This document shows, piece after piece, positions 10,605 to 22,214 of a DNA stretch of 64,000 nucleotides. The DNA lies in contig NC_064046.1 in assembly GCF_932526225.1 (NCBI RefSeq), positions 12,053,719 to 12,117,718 on the forward strand, given 5' to 3'. A program made the translations under genes and the position numbers. Every line of letters begins with the position of its first letter. Position 1 is the stretch's first letter. Origin of the DNA: Nematostella vectensis. Lineage: Eukaryota > Cnidaria > Anthozoa > Actiniaria > Edwardsiidae. The notes beneath the pieces are model-generated. The model did not search any database. It saw nothing but the letters and a program-made list of their open reading frames with translations, and was not told where the DNA came from.

Positions 10605-13600
10605 TTAGTATCCACTACCCCCAGTATCATTCAAAGTCCCTTGACTTTGAAAGCTTTGATTGGTTCTGTTTAGTGACAGCTGAGAACCTTCTAGTGATCC
10701 TTGTGAACCGAACCTTTGTAAGGAATTTTGGGAGCCATACTTGACAACGTCCAACCGAGATGGCATTGAAGACGGGTGGAGGGCGGTCTGAAACGCCTGA
10801 AATGATGAAGATGACAGTTTATTCCCACTCATATGCAGTAAAGGCTAAGTTACATGTGGTGTCATTACACTTGATTACACTTACAAGGAAACATAAATAA
10901 TAGATCAGTTAATTATGGGATCTAATCGTAACTGTCGATTTCTCTGTATTGATCTTCTAATTGAAAAATGACCATGTTTATCAAAGCGACATCAATCAGG
11001 ATTTATGTAGGTTGCTAATAGTTTTAATTGTCTCTCTATCTGAAGCACCAGAAGTTGAAATTTGTCAAATTAAGGACACCACCTATTAATTTAGTTCTCA
11101 ATTAATGTGCTCTAACACATTTCAGTTTCATCTATTACAGATTACTCACCTCCAAGTCTTGCTCTTCGTCAATTTTCATTAAATTCTGAAAGGCCAGAGT
11201 GTTGATTTCTAGTGCCTTGGCATGGTACATCATTTGACCGTGGAAATAGTTGCCGAAAATAGTCTGAAACAGGATAGGAAAATCTTGTTCAGGGTTGAAT
11301 CTAGTACTGTGGCGTATCCCTGGGGTGGGGTCAGGTAAGTAGGAGATTATCCATCTAAAATTACCATGAGAATGAATCTGAAGATTGTATGGTACTCTAC
11401 CTTTATGTCTTCAATCTTCTTCTTCTCAAATGCTGTCATCTGCTCAATCATGGTTTGACGTGACCTGTTTGCATCCACGGCTGATTTCTGTAGTTCTTGC
11501 TCAAGCTGTGGAATATTACATTTTTGTAAAGCACAAGCCCCAAAAGTGTGGCTGTGGGGGCCTAAATCAGTTGGATAATGCATCTGAGTGCACCCTTTAG
11601 TTTGAAATACTGAAATTCCACGGCCGTAGCAGGCCTTGAAATATTGAGGGGGGGCACAATACAGAAACATTAATAAAATATTGGGGGGGGGAGGGCACAG
11701 CCATGCCCTTACTGGTCATTTCCTTATATATTTTTAGAATATTGGGGGGGGGGGGGGCACAGCCATGCCCTTACTGGTCATTTCCTTATATATTTTTAAA
11801 ATATTGGGGGGGGGGGGGCACAGCCATGCCCTTACTGGTCATTTCCTTATATATTTTTAAAATATTGTGGGGGGGCACCGCCATGACCTTACTGGTCATT
11901 TCCCTATATATTTTTAAAATATTGGGGGGGGGCACAGCCATGCCCTTACTGGTCATTTCCCTATATATTTTTAAAATATCGGGGGGGGGCACCGCCATGC
12001 CCTTACTGGTCAATTCCCTTATATATTTTTAAAATATTGGGGGGGGGGGCACCGCCACGACCTTACTGGTCATTTCCCTATATATTTTTAAAATATTGGG
12101 GGGGGGGGGGCACCGCCACGCCCTTACTGGTCATTTCCCTATATATTTTTAAAATATTGGGGGGGGGGGCACAGCCATGCCCCTACTGGTCATTTCCTTA
12201 TAATATTAAAATATTGGGGCATGTGCCCCAGTGTCCCATCCCCTGTTGCGGCCCTGAATTCACATCCAAAAAAATGTCATTTACCAGATCAATTGGAAGA
12301 AGGGGGGGGGGGGGGTAACAAGTATTGCAAGATCTCACAAGTGAGATATTTAAAGAGGGGTATCCATTAGCATGTATAACAACATTTTTTTCACTATACT
12401 TCTGCAGCAAATGGCTTTGCAAGCACAATGATGAACTTAGTTATTCCCTCATCTATTTGATACTTGCCTGTGACTAGAAAAAGGTCAAGGATGAATACTT
12501 GTTTGGTAATACTTTTTTTTGTAAGTGTACAGTGCATGCATAATATTGCTACCATTGGTCATAGCAAGAGCAAATTCAAGCAGAAGCCAAGTTCATGTGT
12601 AAGCAAATGTGTCATGCATAGCAGCTAATCACTTGGATACTGGAAAAAATTCAAGAGGATATATACCATACCTATTGCATGGATTAACAAATCCTGACAA
12701 AATTGGAAAAATAAGCAGAAAACTTGGACCCCAACCTTTTGGGAATGAATAAAAAAGATCAATAAAGGATACAATCTTCTTGTTATTGGGATCCTTAGCC
12801 CTAACTTTATCGAGGGCTTTCAGTTTGGCTATTTCCTTATTCCTTGAAACCATAGTGCCTTTCATGTAATCCCTGGCATGCTTGCAATCAGTAGTGTACA
12901 GAGACAACGGCTGGGCAACCTTATTCAATAAGAAGTCAATCTAAAACAAACAAACACTTGAATTTATCATTACTCTTTTTTACTGTAAGCAGGGGTTTCA
13001 TTAGGCACTGGTGGAACCACCACCAGCTTTTTTTCACCGAGGGCCAGCTACTTTTTAAATAAAGGTGATTTAAGTTTTATTTGAATAGCAGTGTAATAAA
13101 ATAAAATGCCTTTTACCCCCTACTTATCAATCCCCACTGTCTACTGTGAAATGAAATCCCTGTGTAAGGTTCAATAAGGGAATGCAGGGGTTAAGTTTTT
13201 TGTGTGTGTGGTGCAATTTTGGAGGAAGATACAGTGTGTGTGTGTGGGGGGGGGGGGGGGACTCTGGGCCTCCTCCTGTTGGCTTTTTTTTTTTTCAGGG
13301 TAAAATATTATCCAAAATAAAATCCACAGTCATGGCTTTCTTCCCACAAACAAGTCCCAATCCAAGTCCCTCCCTCAAAAACAGGCTTCTTATAGATACA
13401 TACTGAGTGATGTATATCCCTAAAAAGCCATGAAAAGATATTATCAGGTAAAATGGGTTAGTGCATTATAGAATTGGCCTGGGGGAGGGGGGCAGGCGGC
13501 TGGTGGAGGTTCATTCCGTGTCAACCTTATAGGGATGCTTGTCATATTTCTTAGGGGTCAAAATTGAGGATCAGGTATTTTTAGGGGGTTTGTCCAGCCT

Positions 13601-14328
13601 CCAGGGAGAATGCCCCCCCCCCCCCCCCCCCCCCCACCCTCATCAACTCAGCTTGAGGACTCCTGTGTTAATAATGTCATTACCTGAGAAGAAAGATAGT
13701 CTTGCACTGTAGCAACATTCTCTGCCACTGCTTGTAGACCCCCTCTCACTGCTGGAAACTCCTCTTCAGCATATGCTTCAACGGCTGCTGAGAACTTGGT
13801 GCTTTTATCACGCAAGCCTTCTAGGGAGGCGCAGTAGGCAACCATGTCTTTATGGAACAAGGCAAAGTGCTTTTCAACAAGAGCAATCCTGTCTGTGATA
13901 ACCTTTAGTTCATGATCCCTGGAAACGTTGTAAAATCTTCATTTAATCTTGAGCAACTAAAGTCTACTCTGTCCTATTGGTATAGAAAAAGGCTAAAGAA
14001 AAAAAATTGTACATACCTTCCTATGTATCCACACGTATTTTATTAGACAGAACTTATCAGGTTTTAAGAATATAAAGTCCCTTCTCCTCTAGTTATTCCC
14101 TACTAAACCTTATTTTTTATAATACCGAACCATTAGAGATAGAGTGTACATCGATACGACCCAAGTAACCACTGTCGCTGAATAAGAGGTGAGTTAAAAA
14201 CTTGTACCATGAGTCTGTGGTATACTATCTTTTGGAGAGTTTGCAAACTACGGACATTTAACTTTTTCCTACCTTACTCGAGCTTCTGCCCTTAGTTCAC
14301 TTGACGAAGAACCGGAGGATTTCTTCAT
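10605..14328 (-). CDS. CIBAR1: BAR-domain protein, CIBAR (FAM92) family
   Basis: Six coding exons on the minus strand: 14273-14328 (start codon at 14328-14326), 13684-13918, 12773-12940, 11401-11505, 11150-11263 and 10605-10796 (stop TAA). All junctions are GT-AG and the phases join without a break, giving 289 residues, which is also the length I recall for human CIBAR1. The N-terminus (MKKSSGSSSSELRAEARV) leads into a helical BAR domain at about 20-220: KHFALFHKDMVAYCASLEGL, LRDKSTKF, EFPAVRGGLQAVAENVATVQDYLSSQ in part, then ANRSRQTMIEQMTAFEKKKI. The C-terminal segment SSMPSRLDVVKYGSQNSLQR matches the SRLDIVRANSKSPLQR-like tail of the family. CIBAR proteins bind and bend membranes, act with CBY1 at the ciliary base and have a reported role in mitochondrial ultrastructure. 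The tail here is rich in Ser/Gly/Gln (SQGSLEGSQ). An extra upstream 5' UTR exon is possible, because CAG precedes 14351. Confidence 0.92.
11640..12220. repeat. Tandem repeat of about 60 bp with 7-13 bp G-runs
   Basis: About nine full copies of a 57-63 bp unit made of a G-run, CACAGCCATGCCCTTACTGG, TCATTTCC, and an AT-rich part ending TTTTAAAATATT. Units start their CCATG at about 11701, 11763, 11824, 11881, 11938, 11995, 12055, 12117 and 12176. Copy length varies mainly with the G-run. The array lies in the intron between exons 3 and 4 of the CIBAR-type gene. A single diverged unit occurs far away near 385-440, so the unit derives from a dispersed element. The open frames across it are artefacts of the repeat. 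Confidence 0.9.
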
Positions 14329-14716
14329 ACTTCTTAGCACAACTAATGAATCTGTAATAAAAACTTAAGCTGAAATTCTGATAAAATCTTCAATCAGAAA
14401 CAAATTTCTTTCTTCCACCCAACTCAAAATACCACTTAAAAATCTTATCACAAATCAACAACGGGTCTGAGAAGAGATAAAAGATAGTAAACAGCCCCCA
14501 GCTGCAGTACAAGAAGCACTTGAACGAAGAATGTCAACAAACTCAAAATTTTTCTCCCGCGATTTGTTCTATCACCCAGAGTACCTTGGGGTCGCACGGT
14601 TATGCGCAGTAGGCTGCTGTCATCAGCAAGAGCTTCCTCCGAAAGGAAGAAAAAAAGCCGGCAAACAGCTAAGAAATATCGCCTTCACGCTAAGATTTGC
14701 TGTAATTAGGACCACC
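14329..14716. promoter_or_regulatory. Divergent promoter between CIBAR-type and dsRNA-binding genes
   Basis: The two start codons are 388 bp apart and face away from each other. No TATA box or CCAAT box is obvious. The minus-strand transcript probably contains 14329-14351 or more as 5' untranslated sequence. The plus-strand start is in the strong context ACCACCATGG. Shared regulation is possible but not shown. Confidence 0.5.
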
Positions 14717-17700
14717 ATGGGAAACGCATTGAATACGAATCCACCTGGTAAGTGAATTCTGTGTATTTGTGAATGTTATTCGCTTTGGCTTATGTTTTGA
14801 AGTCAAGTTTTAAATTTCCTTGACGTGTGAGATTAACTACCTATCACACTTTACATCTTGTTTGGGTATCTTAACTGTTAAAACTGCTAGGTTAAAGCCT
14901 GCGATCTTGTTTGCTATATCAATATTGCATCTGTCTCTTGGCTTCGAGATTACGGTAGCTGCCAAAAATGGCCAGCCTGTAGAATCAATCAACGGCCAGT
15001 CTGTAGAATCAAAGGGTCCTATAAGGAATTTTTCTTTCATTTCATAAAAAAATAACACATAGGTATTTATGAGGAAAAACCGGCGGCAGGGCTGGCTTAA
15101 AAGTGGGGAGGCTTAAGACAAAATAAGGAGAGGAACCTTTGGGACTCTCCACCACCTCGCATGCCCAGATGCTGGAGAGGGAATCCTAGGGGAGCCTATA
15201 GGTCGCTTAGTCGGCAGAGCGTCTCTCTGTAGTAGCTGTGCCTCTCACCACCGGGTTACGGGTTCGATTCACAGTTCCGACGTGAAATGAGTTAGTTGGT
15301 TTCCACTCCAAGGGTTTATTTGGGTTCTTTGGTTTTGCTCCCTCCATAAGACCAACAATTTTTATCTTTGCTGTAATCCATGATCAGACATGAGTTGTGT
15401 GGCCGCTGCCTGAGGTGCCCTCCCATGCCTTCAACTCGACCACGTCTGAATCAGCACTCTCGTAATTCAACATCTAGCTGTGATAAAAGAGATTAGCTAC
15501 TCCAATTTATTCATTGTATTCTATTTTGACCCCCCCCCCCCTGGGGATATTTGTTTCATTTTCAAGCTTATAAAATGATAAGAATTGTCAAAATTCTATG
15601 TTAAATACCTCCACAAGCTTATTTCCTAACACTCTATCATAAATAATGTATTTACCATTTTTCCAATACACTTGATCTGAAAAGTGCAAGAAGTTGGCGA
15701 AGGGCTGTCCTCCCCTTGTCCTCTTGTAGTTACCATGTACAGTGCCACATGCAGAATAAGTATTTATGTTATATAAGTTAGGTATGTCTTTTTATTTCTG
15801 AAAAGGAACTACAATTCATGCTATTATAATTTCTCAAGGGTTTCAACATCCAGGATCAGTATCTAATAATCTGCTGAGGCCGCCTCCCCCACCCCCGACA
15901 AGACCCTTTGAGCGTAACATCCATCCAAGAACAGAACCAAGAGACCGGGAGAGACCACCTCCCCCTCCCCCTCCAAGATTCTACGATAATGACATCCCAC
16001 CACCGCCCCCTCCTCGTCGGGGTTTCTATGATGACTACCCACCACCACCACCCCCTCCCCGAAGGGATGAAAAATCCTATGACTATGATGATAGCTGGGA
16101 TAGAGGACCTGGTAGACCACATGATGATCGCTACGACTATGGAAAGTTTGGTAGACCCAGATATGATGAACGTTATGACCTTGAAAGATTTGATAGGGGA
16201 CCTGATCTAAGAAAAGAGTGGGATATGGATAGAGGAAGAGGTAGAGAAACAGATATTGACAGAGGTAGCAGGATGGCTAGTGGTAGAGGTGTCAGAGGAA
16301 GGGGGGATGAAAGGAGTCGTAGTATGGATTTAGGTAGAGGTGAAAGAGGTCGTGGTATTGATTTTGGTAGAGCCGACAGAGGTCGTGGTATAAATCTAGG
16401 TAGGTCTGACAGAGGTCGGGCTATTGATTTTAGTAGATGTGAAAGAGGTCGTGGTATGGATTTTGGTAGAGGTAAAAGAGGTCCTGGTATAAATTTTGGT
16501 AGAGCTAAAAGAGGTTGTGGAATGGGTACAGTTAACAATGGCAGTGGTCAAAGTGGGAACAGAGGTCGAGGGCTAAATAGAGGACCTGGCTCAATGAAAG
16601 GACCAAACCAAAACAGAGGTCGGGGGCAAGGTCCCAACAGAGGTGGCACAGGAAGAGGGCGTGGTCCTGGACCATACCCATATGGTGGTGGGTACAAGAA
16701 AGACACTTTGAGTAAGAATATTGGTATACCAGCCAGGCTTAATCAACCAATTAAACCCTTCAACACACAAGCTACTCCAGGTGAATCTCCAAACCCTGCA
16801 CCAGCAACGGAGGGTACCAAAATCAATACAACTGTTACTTCAAAGCCCGCTTGGCTTACTCAGAATCCCAATACTACTACCACCACTACTATAGCACCAG
16901 CAGCGGAGGGTACTAAAAGCAATACAACTGTTACTTCAAAGCCCGCTTGGCTTACTCAGAATTCCAATACTACTACCACCACTACTATAGCACCAGCACC
17001 GGAGGGTACTAAAAGCAATACAACTGTTACTTCAAAGCCCGCTTGGCTTACTCAGAATTCCAATACTACTACTACTACTTCTACTATAGCTACCCCTAAG
17101 ACACCTGATACTACAGCAGCATCAAGTGCAGATACATCATCGCCAAATGCCCCAACTCCAAGTTTTGTGCAATCAAATTCTCAACCCAAGCCCAAACCAG
17201 CCTGGCTAACGCAAGCACCTACACAACAAACTTCTGGATTGGTTGCTCCTATAAAGCCCAAGTTGATCAATCAACCAATCACTAAAGGATGTGAAAACAT
17301 CAAAGGTATGCTAATAGTCCATTCTAGCTATAAGCATGTGCACAGACACCCAAATGCTGCATTCTGGTAGTTGAGGTAGGTTCCTATAGTAATGCACAGG
17401 CATTACTAAAGAAATCTATGTAGAAATACTGGTAGAGTTAACTAACTCTAGCCAGCCACACTTTTGTGTTTTCCATATTTGAAGACACTTTTTTAAAGAA
17501 AGTTTGAAATAACCATCTTAAATTGTTTAACTTACCAAATTTAATTGCACATATCAGCTCCTCCAAGGGGGATAGAAATGGATGCCTGGTATTTTACATA
17601 ATAATATGTTAAATGGCAGCTAAATGAGGCTCTTAGAGGGTATGTTATGCTATCGTTGTCCATCCTTGGAGATGAAAAATAACCCCTGGGGAACAGTAAA

Positions 17701-20700
17701 CAACAGACTTCGTCAAAAAGGCTGTCACGACAGGCCGCAGCGCCTGGATCCCTTGGGGATTAAACATGTCAAAAGCTGTCATAGATCAATTATTTTTGGG
17801 AAATCTTCTGCGTTTAGATCTGAGAGTTGGGTGTTCCCCATTAATTTGCTGTTCCACCAGCTCAGCCTTTTGTAATTTACAAAAGAAAAATGCTACAACA
17901 TTCTCTCTGTAAACTTTTGCTTTCAAAAATGTCACACATTTGTGGCATGGCTTGAAGAATCAAACTCTTTCCAAACCCTCTAGGTAGTTGAGCAAAAACA
18001 TCATGTCATTTGAAAAACTCTTTTAGGACCAAAAGCTGTTCTTGCATCAATGAAGACACTCTGAACATGTTTTTTTAGTGATGTCGGGAACTAGCTCTTC
18101 GAATAAGAAATTGTCACGGTAGACCCCAGATTTGATTTCCAGCCAATACCTTTAAGAAACTTACCATGTGCATGAGTACAACTAATATTGCTCACAAAAT
18201 GGTATGATATGTTGGATTGATATGCTTCTCTCTCTTGAAGTTCCTATCCCAGGGGATGACAATTTCATATCCTTCAAAAACAGTTTGCAAGAGTTTGCCC
18301 AGAAGAAAGGAATCCCTGTTCCCAGGTATTTCTCCAAGAAGGCACAGATTGGGATGATGTCCACAGTGGTGATTTCAGATCACAAGTTTCATAGCACTGG
18401 TCTTCACAAAGATAAGAAGCAAAGTGAACAGAATGCCGCCTGGTTTGCGCTAAAAAAGCTAGGAATCATTCCAGTGGAAACAATCTTCACTCCATTGAGA
18501 GTAGCAGGTTTGTATTTCTGCAAGAGACATTAATGTGGATGTATTGAAAGCAAATTTTCAATAGGCAAAACCGCTCTATAAAAAAAGCCTGCATTTGTCA
18601 CACTCATAAAAAGCTTTGGGTATTGTTTGAATGACGTTGATTTATTCAAATGCTTTTTTAAACTTGTATATGATTGGTTAATACCTTTGAATGCAGGATT
18701 AAGGATTGATTAATTGTTTAGCAACACTTCTGAATACTGTTATAGTGAGTCAGTCAAAGCATTATGTTATTGCTCAAATATGTGCATCCCATATCAGGCC
18801 TGTACCCAGGATTTTTCTCGAGGTGGTGCATAATCCTGGACCTAGTTTTTCCGTGGGGGGGGGGGGGGGGTGAGCTGACCACCCCCTGAAAGAACAAAAA
18901 GGGATTTTTTTATACCATTGATCTAGCTTATGCTTTATGGTTTTGTCTACAAATAGCATGTCTATTGATAACCGAAAGTGGACCTTTGGCCGTTGTAGGG
19001 GGATACGGGCATCTATATTAAAGAGCCTCACCTAAGCTCTTAAAGGAAAAATATGAATTAGCTCCTCCTCTGATGTACCTTGCCTAAATGTGTGCACTCA
19101 GTGGGCGTTGCTGAGAAGGGAGACTTTACCATTACCTTTTCACTAGAAGGGATGTAACAATGGCTGGCTGTACTACCAACAGTACCCCAAAATTTTATTA
19201 TAAGAGCTTGTATAACCATTGTTATGGCTCTGGGAGGATTTTTGCTTCTTGCAGGTTGTTGAAAGGCAATTATTTTCTGGAGATTTTGAAATAAGCAACT
19301 CCTACATATAATAAGTGCCTCACTCAAATGAACACCTCACTAGGGATATGAAAAAAAGGGCCAATTATAGTTACTAGTATATCATTCAGGACTTTAATTT
19401 CTTACCATTATTATTCACAGCCAAAAGACCTGCTAGCACTTTGCCTGAGACTGTCGCCAAAAAACTCAAAGGGGAGGATCTTCCGAAAGCACCCTCCTAT
19501 AAGAGCCAACTAAATGAGTTTTGCCAGAAGTTCCATCTAGCTATTCCTCAATACAGAACCCAACGAGAAGCCAGAGGTTATGTTTGCACTATGCTCTATA
19601 ACAAAAAGGTTGGTGAAGCCAAATTGTCAGCTTTTCATACTTCCGTTTCATGCTGTCAACAAAACTTTTGCTGTACAGGCAACCACAATCATATTATATT
19701 AAGCTTAATAGAGGCTGGCTGCTCGAGGAGGTAATCAAATACAGTACTTAAATAAACAAGAAATTGGTATTTTGGTTGAAAGTGAATTACTGTACCCTCT
19801 TAATAGAGGCTGGCCTTCTTATTGACTTAGCATTCTTTAATAAATGTGATCCAGACAAAATTGAAAACCACATCGAAACAATTGCTGATTGGGGCTCTCA
19901 CATTTCGAGAGCATGCCACAAGGAACCAACCTTTCACATAAGAGGAATACTTTTTTGTGATATTTCTTCTTTCAAATGTTTTGCAAACAAATAATTTTTA
20001 TGAAGGTGCGTACACACCTTTTCGCCCTCATGTGTGACGCTTGAGTGGATGGCGCCTAATCACCAAGAAAATACTTTACATTATTCAGCAGTATCCCCTT
20101 GCCTGAACGAGAAGATTTGATTAAGCCTTGTGTTTTATTTTGTAAAGGTCTACCATTCTACCGTACCTCTTAAAAACAAGAAAGCAGCCGAGCAGAATGT
20201 TGCCCAGTATGTTTTGAGTACTGTCAACCAAGCCCCGCCCCCTACAGATGTTAGTGGGATGGAGGCGCTACAGAAAGTTGTGAATGTCACAGCACAGAAA
20301 GAACCAGATGGTACTACAACGGCCGTTGCCACTAGTAAGTACATCGACACAAAAAATGTTTTTTTCCAAATATTCTTTTTACGTTTATTTTATCAAGTTT
20401 GTGGTGTGCACAAAGGTTTTATTATCAGACCAACCATCAGTTTTTTTTTTCTTCATAATCGACAATGTGATGCGTTTTGAATTGGCCAGAATGTACACAC
20501 CAATTTGTGCGATTAGGAAAAATCCAAATGAATCTTTGTAGTTCACATTCTCGTTTGAGTGCCCAGCATGAATTATGAAACAAGTGCCCGCTTTAAATTA
20601 ATGTTGTTAAGGCGTTTCAAGTCCAATTCACCCATTCCCTGTCCATGTGTCCCATCGTTCCTAACTCAGGGATCTTTTTCCTTGTCACAGCACCCAAAGC

Positions 20701-21114
20701 CACACCCACAAAATAATTAAATATGGGGGATTGTTTGGCATTTATTTAGTGGGGTTTCAAGTCTAATTTATCCACTCCCTATCAGTGGGTCCCATCGTCC
20801 CTAACTGAGGCGTCTCCTTCCTTGTCAAAGCATCCACAGCCATCCCCATTGGGTCTGCTGAAGAGCTCCTGGAAGTAGAGGGGGGCCCAGTCATCTCCTA
20901 CAAGAATCAACTCCAGGAGTACTGCGACAAGAACAAGAAAGGCGCACCCATCTACGATAGCAAGAAAGTGGAGTTACAAGTGGACGGTAAATTTGTCTGT
21001 GATTTGTTGGTCGATGGATTTACGTTTAGGGCCAAGGGATGTCAGACTAAAAAGGGGTCGGAGCAGAGTGCTGCCCGTATCGCATTGCAGAGGTTTGGGG
21101 TGCTCAAGGAGTAG
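14717..21114 (+). CDS. Triple dsRNA-binding-domain protein with Pro-rich and RG-rich N-terminus (HYL1-like candidate)
   Basis: Six exons: 14717-14747, 15854-17305, 18241-18507, 19421-19608, 20148-20334 and 20831-21114 (stop TAG). All junctions are GT-AG and phases agree, giving about 802 residues. Residues 1-11 are MGNALNTNPPG. Residues about 16-90 are proline-rich (runs of 6-7 Pro with RRGFYDD-type spacers). About 130-230 are RG-rich with 12-residue repeats of the type ERGRGIDFGRA, then GRGQGPNRGGTGRGRG. About 330-425 hold three 32-residue repeats containing TSKPAWLTQN and poly-Thr. dsRBD1 is at about 500-572 (SFKNSLQEFAQKKGIPVPRY, then KKQSEQNAAWFALKKLG). dsRBD2 is at 609-677, split by the intron between exons 4 and 5 (YKSQLNEFCQKFHLAIPQY, then KKAAEQNVAQYVL). 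dsRBD3 is at 729-802 (YKNQLQEYCDKNKKGAPIY, then KKGSEQSAARIALQRFG). The YK-x-x-L-x-E and P-x-Y pattern resembles plant HYL1/DRB domains, and cnidarians are reported to have HYL1-like miRNA-biogenesis partners. That identity is inference; ILF3- or STAU-like families are alternatives. Confidence 0.85.
15181..15490 (+). mobile_element. tRNA-derived SINE
   Basis: An RNA polymerase III A box (TCGCTTAGTCGG, 15203-15214, one mismatch to TRGCNNARYNGG) and a B box (GGTTCGATTCA, 15261-15271) have tRNA-like spacing, but the sequence does not fold as an intact tRNA. An unrelated tail follows. It lies in the first intron of the dsRNA-binding gene, in the sense direction. The 3' boundary is uncertain. Confidence 0.65.
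16324..16530 (+). repeat. Coding 36 bp repeats (RG-rich)
   Basis: Inside exon 2 of the dsRNA-binding gene. About five to six units of 36 bp encode variants of (D/E)RGRGIDFGRA. The unit is imperfect (GRS, SRC and GRG variants), so the array is old enough to have diverged. RG-rich segments usually bind RNA or are arginine-methylated; that role is inference. Confidence 0.8.
16805..17095 (+). repeat. Coding 96 bp minisatellite (TSKPAWLTQN repeats)
   Basis: Three tandem 96 bp units in exon 2 each encode a 32-residue block with EGTK-x-NTTVTSKPAWLTQN and a Thr-rich spacer ending TIAPA. Units 2 and 3 are nearly identical at the DNA level, unit 1 slightly less so. A fourth partial PAWLTQ occurs at about 17195-17215. 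The near identity suggests recent expansion or gene conversion and likely length variation between alleles. Confidence 0.85.
18797..19012 (+). repeat. Dispersed repeat family A, copy 2
   Basis: Begins near GGCCTGTACCCAGG, contains a long G-run (about 18857-18870), then AGCTTATGCTTTATGGTTTT and AACCGAAAGTGGACCTTTGG. These blocks are shared with copies at 9361-9500 (reverse) and 25500-25692. It lies in intron 3 of the dsRNA-binding gene. Confidence 0.7.
20611..20850 (+). repeat. Duplicated 3' splice-site region
   Basis: Two copies of about 100 bp (20611-20710 and 20751-20850) offset by exactly 140 bp, roughly 80 percent identical by eye. Each spans the polypyrimidine tract, acceptor and first coding bases of the last exon of the dsRNA-binding gene. 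The first copy keeps CAG (ending 20690) at the acceptor position, where the second has AAG (ending 20830). The second has CAG nine bases further on (ending 20839), where the first has AAG. Confidence 0.85.
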
Positions 21115-21395
21115 CTAGTAGATCACTAAACGTTTTTAATTTTATAAAGGTTATAAATTTCAGGTTTAATGATATTAAGATATTGCAGTACACTGCAGGG
21201 TTTTGTTTTTACAATTGATTGTACTCCTGGGTGGATTTCTCATTTAACGTTCGCCATTTAGCTGTCTGACTTGACACCTTGAAAAAGTTGGAAAACAATC
21301 CCTTTTTTAAACTATGACTTAAACAAACATCTATACTACAGTGGCTGAATCTAAACTTTCAATAAGTACTTTACACTTGAACGTCAAAATGTCAA

Positions 21396-21401
21396 AATAA
21401 A
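21396..21401 (+). terminator. Candidate polyadenylation signal AATAAA (dsRNA-binding gene)
   Basis: First AATAAA on the sense strand after the stop codon, about 280 bp downstream, in an AT-rich context. Consistent with a normal 3' UTR length. Confidence 0.6.
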
Positions 21402-21902
21402 ACGTATAAATGAAATCATCTTGTTCCCCTAAGGCTGACTGAGATAATGCCAGTTTGTCGGTTTTTACGCCAAATTAAAAACAAATCCCTTGCTTACGAA
21501 GTGACACGGACGTTTTCCTGGAATGTGGATCGTATGAGATATGGTAGATAATCTCCCAGCACGAGGAAAGAGCTCTACTTTTATGACAGCTTTCAATGTG
21601 TCTTCTTGGATTTCCTTGAGTCAAACCTGTTTGGCCTGGTTACGAAGAGTCAAGTCAGACTGTCGAATGGCGAAGGACGAATGAAAAGAAAAATACAAAC
21701 ATTGTGCACACCAGTGAAACCGTTTGTAACGAAGATTAGCAATTCTGGAATGTTCGAGTGGTAGCTTTGTACCCTAAAATGAAGTCGCTAGTGAATCGGA
21801 ATACCATATACACCTATTTGATAACATTGAACTAATGTGGTATGTACTCATAGTCCCAGACCTTTCATACTCATTGACGCTCAAATCTCACCATCTGGCC
21901 CA

Positions 21903-22214
21903 TTTAGGCCCTCGTCCACATGTATCCGGAAATTTCTAAAAACGCAATTTTCTTTACGAGTCCGGCTCTCGTCCACACGTATCCAGCGTAATTTTCGGTC
22001 GTATCCGGAAAATTTTAAATACGCTTACGTCATTCTGTTGGATACGGCCGGAAATTGCGCTGGATACGCGTGGACGAGAGCCGGATTCGTAAAAAAATAG
22101 CGTTTTCATAAATTTCTGGATACGCATAGACGGCTGAAATCGATTCGAATACGCTGCGTGTAGCCGCGGAAATTTTCGGGAAAAAATTGCGGATACGTGT
22201 GGACATAGCCTTAA
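21903..22214. repeat. Nested foldback (MITE-like) element
   Basis: Outer ends are TTTAGGCCCTCGTCCACATG and the inverse of GTGTGGACATAGCCTTAA. An inner pair is better conserved: CCGGCTCTCGTCCACACGTA against the reverse complement of TACGCGTGGACGAGAGCCGG. The phrase GTATCC recurs through both arms. The element has no coding capacity and can fold into a long hairpin. Confidence 0.75.

Noticed and set aside
11703-12318. Several open frames across the G-run tandem array
   Set aside because: They consist only of the repeat unit translated, occur on both strands and interrupt the intron of a well-supported gene.
15196-15285. Possible tRNA gene
   Set aside because: A and B boxes are present but the acceptor and anticodon stems do not pair; better explained as the head of a SINE.
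16173-16538. A 121-codon minus-strand frame rich in Pro and Leu
   Set aside because: It is the antisense shadow of the RG-rich coding repeats of the dsRNA-binding gene.
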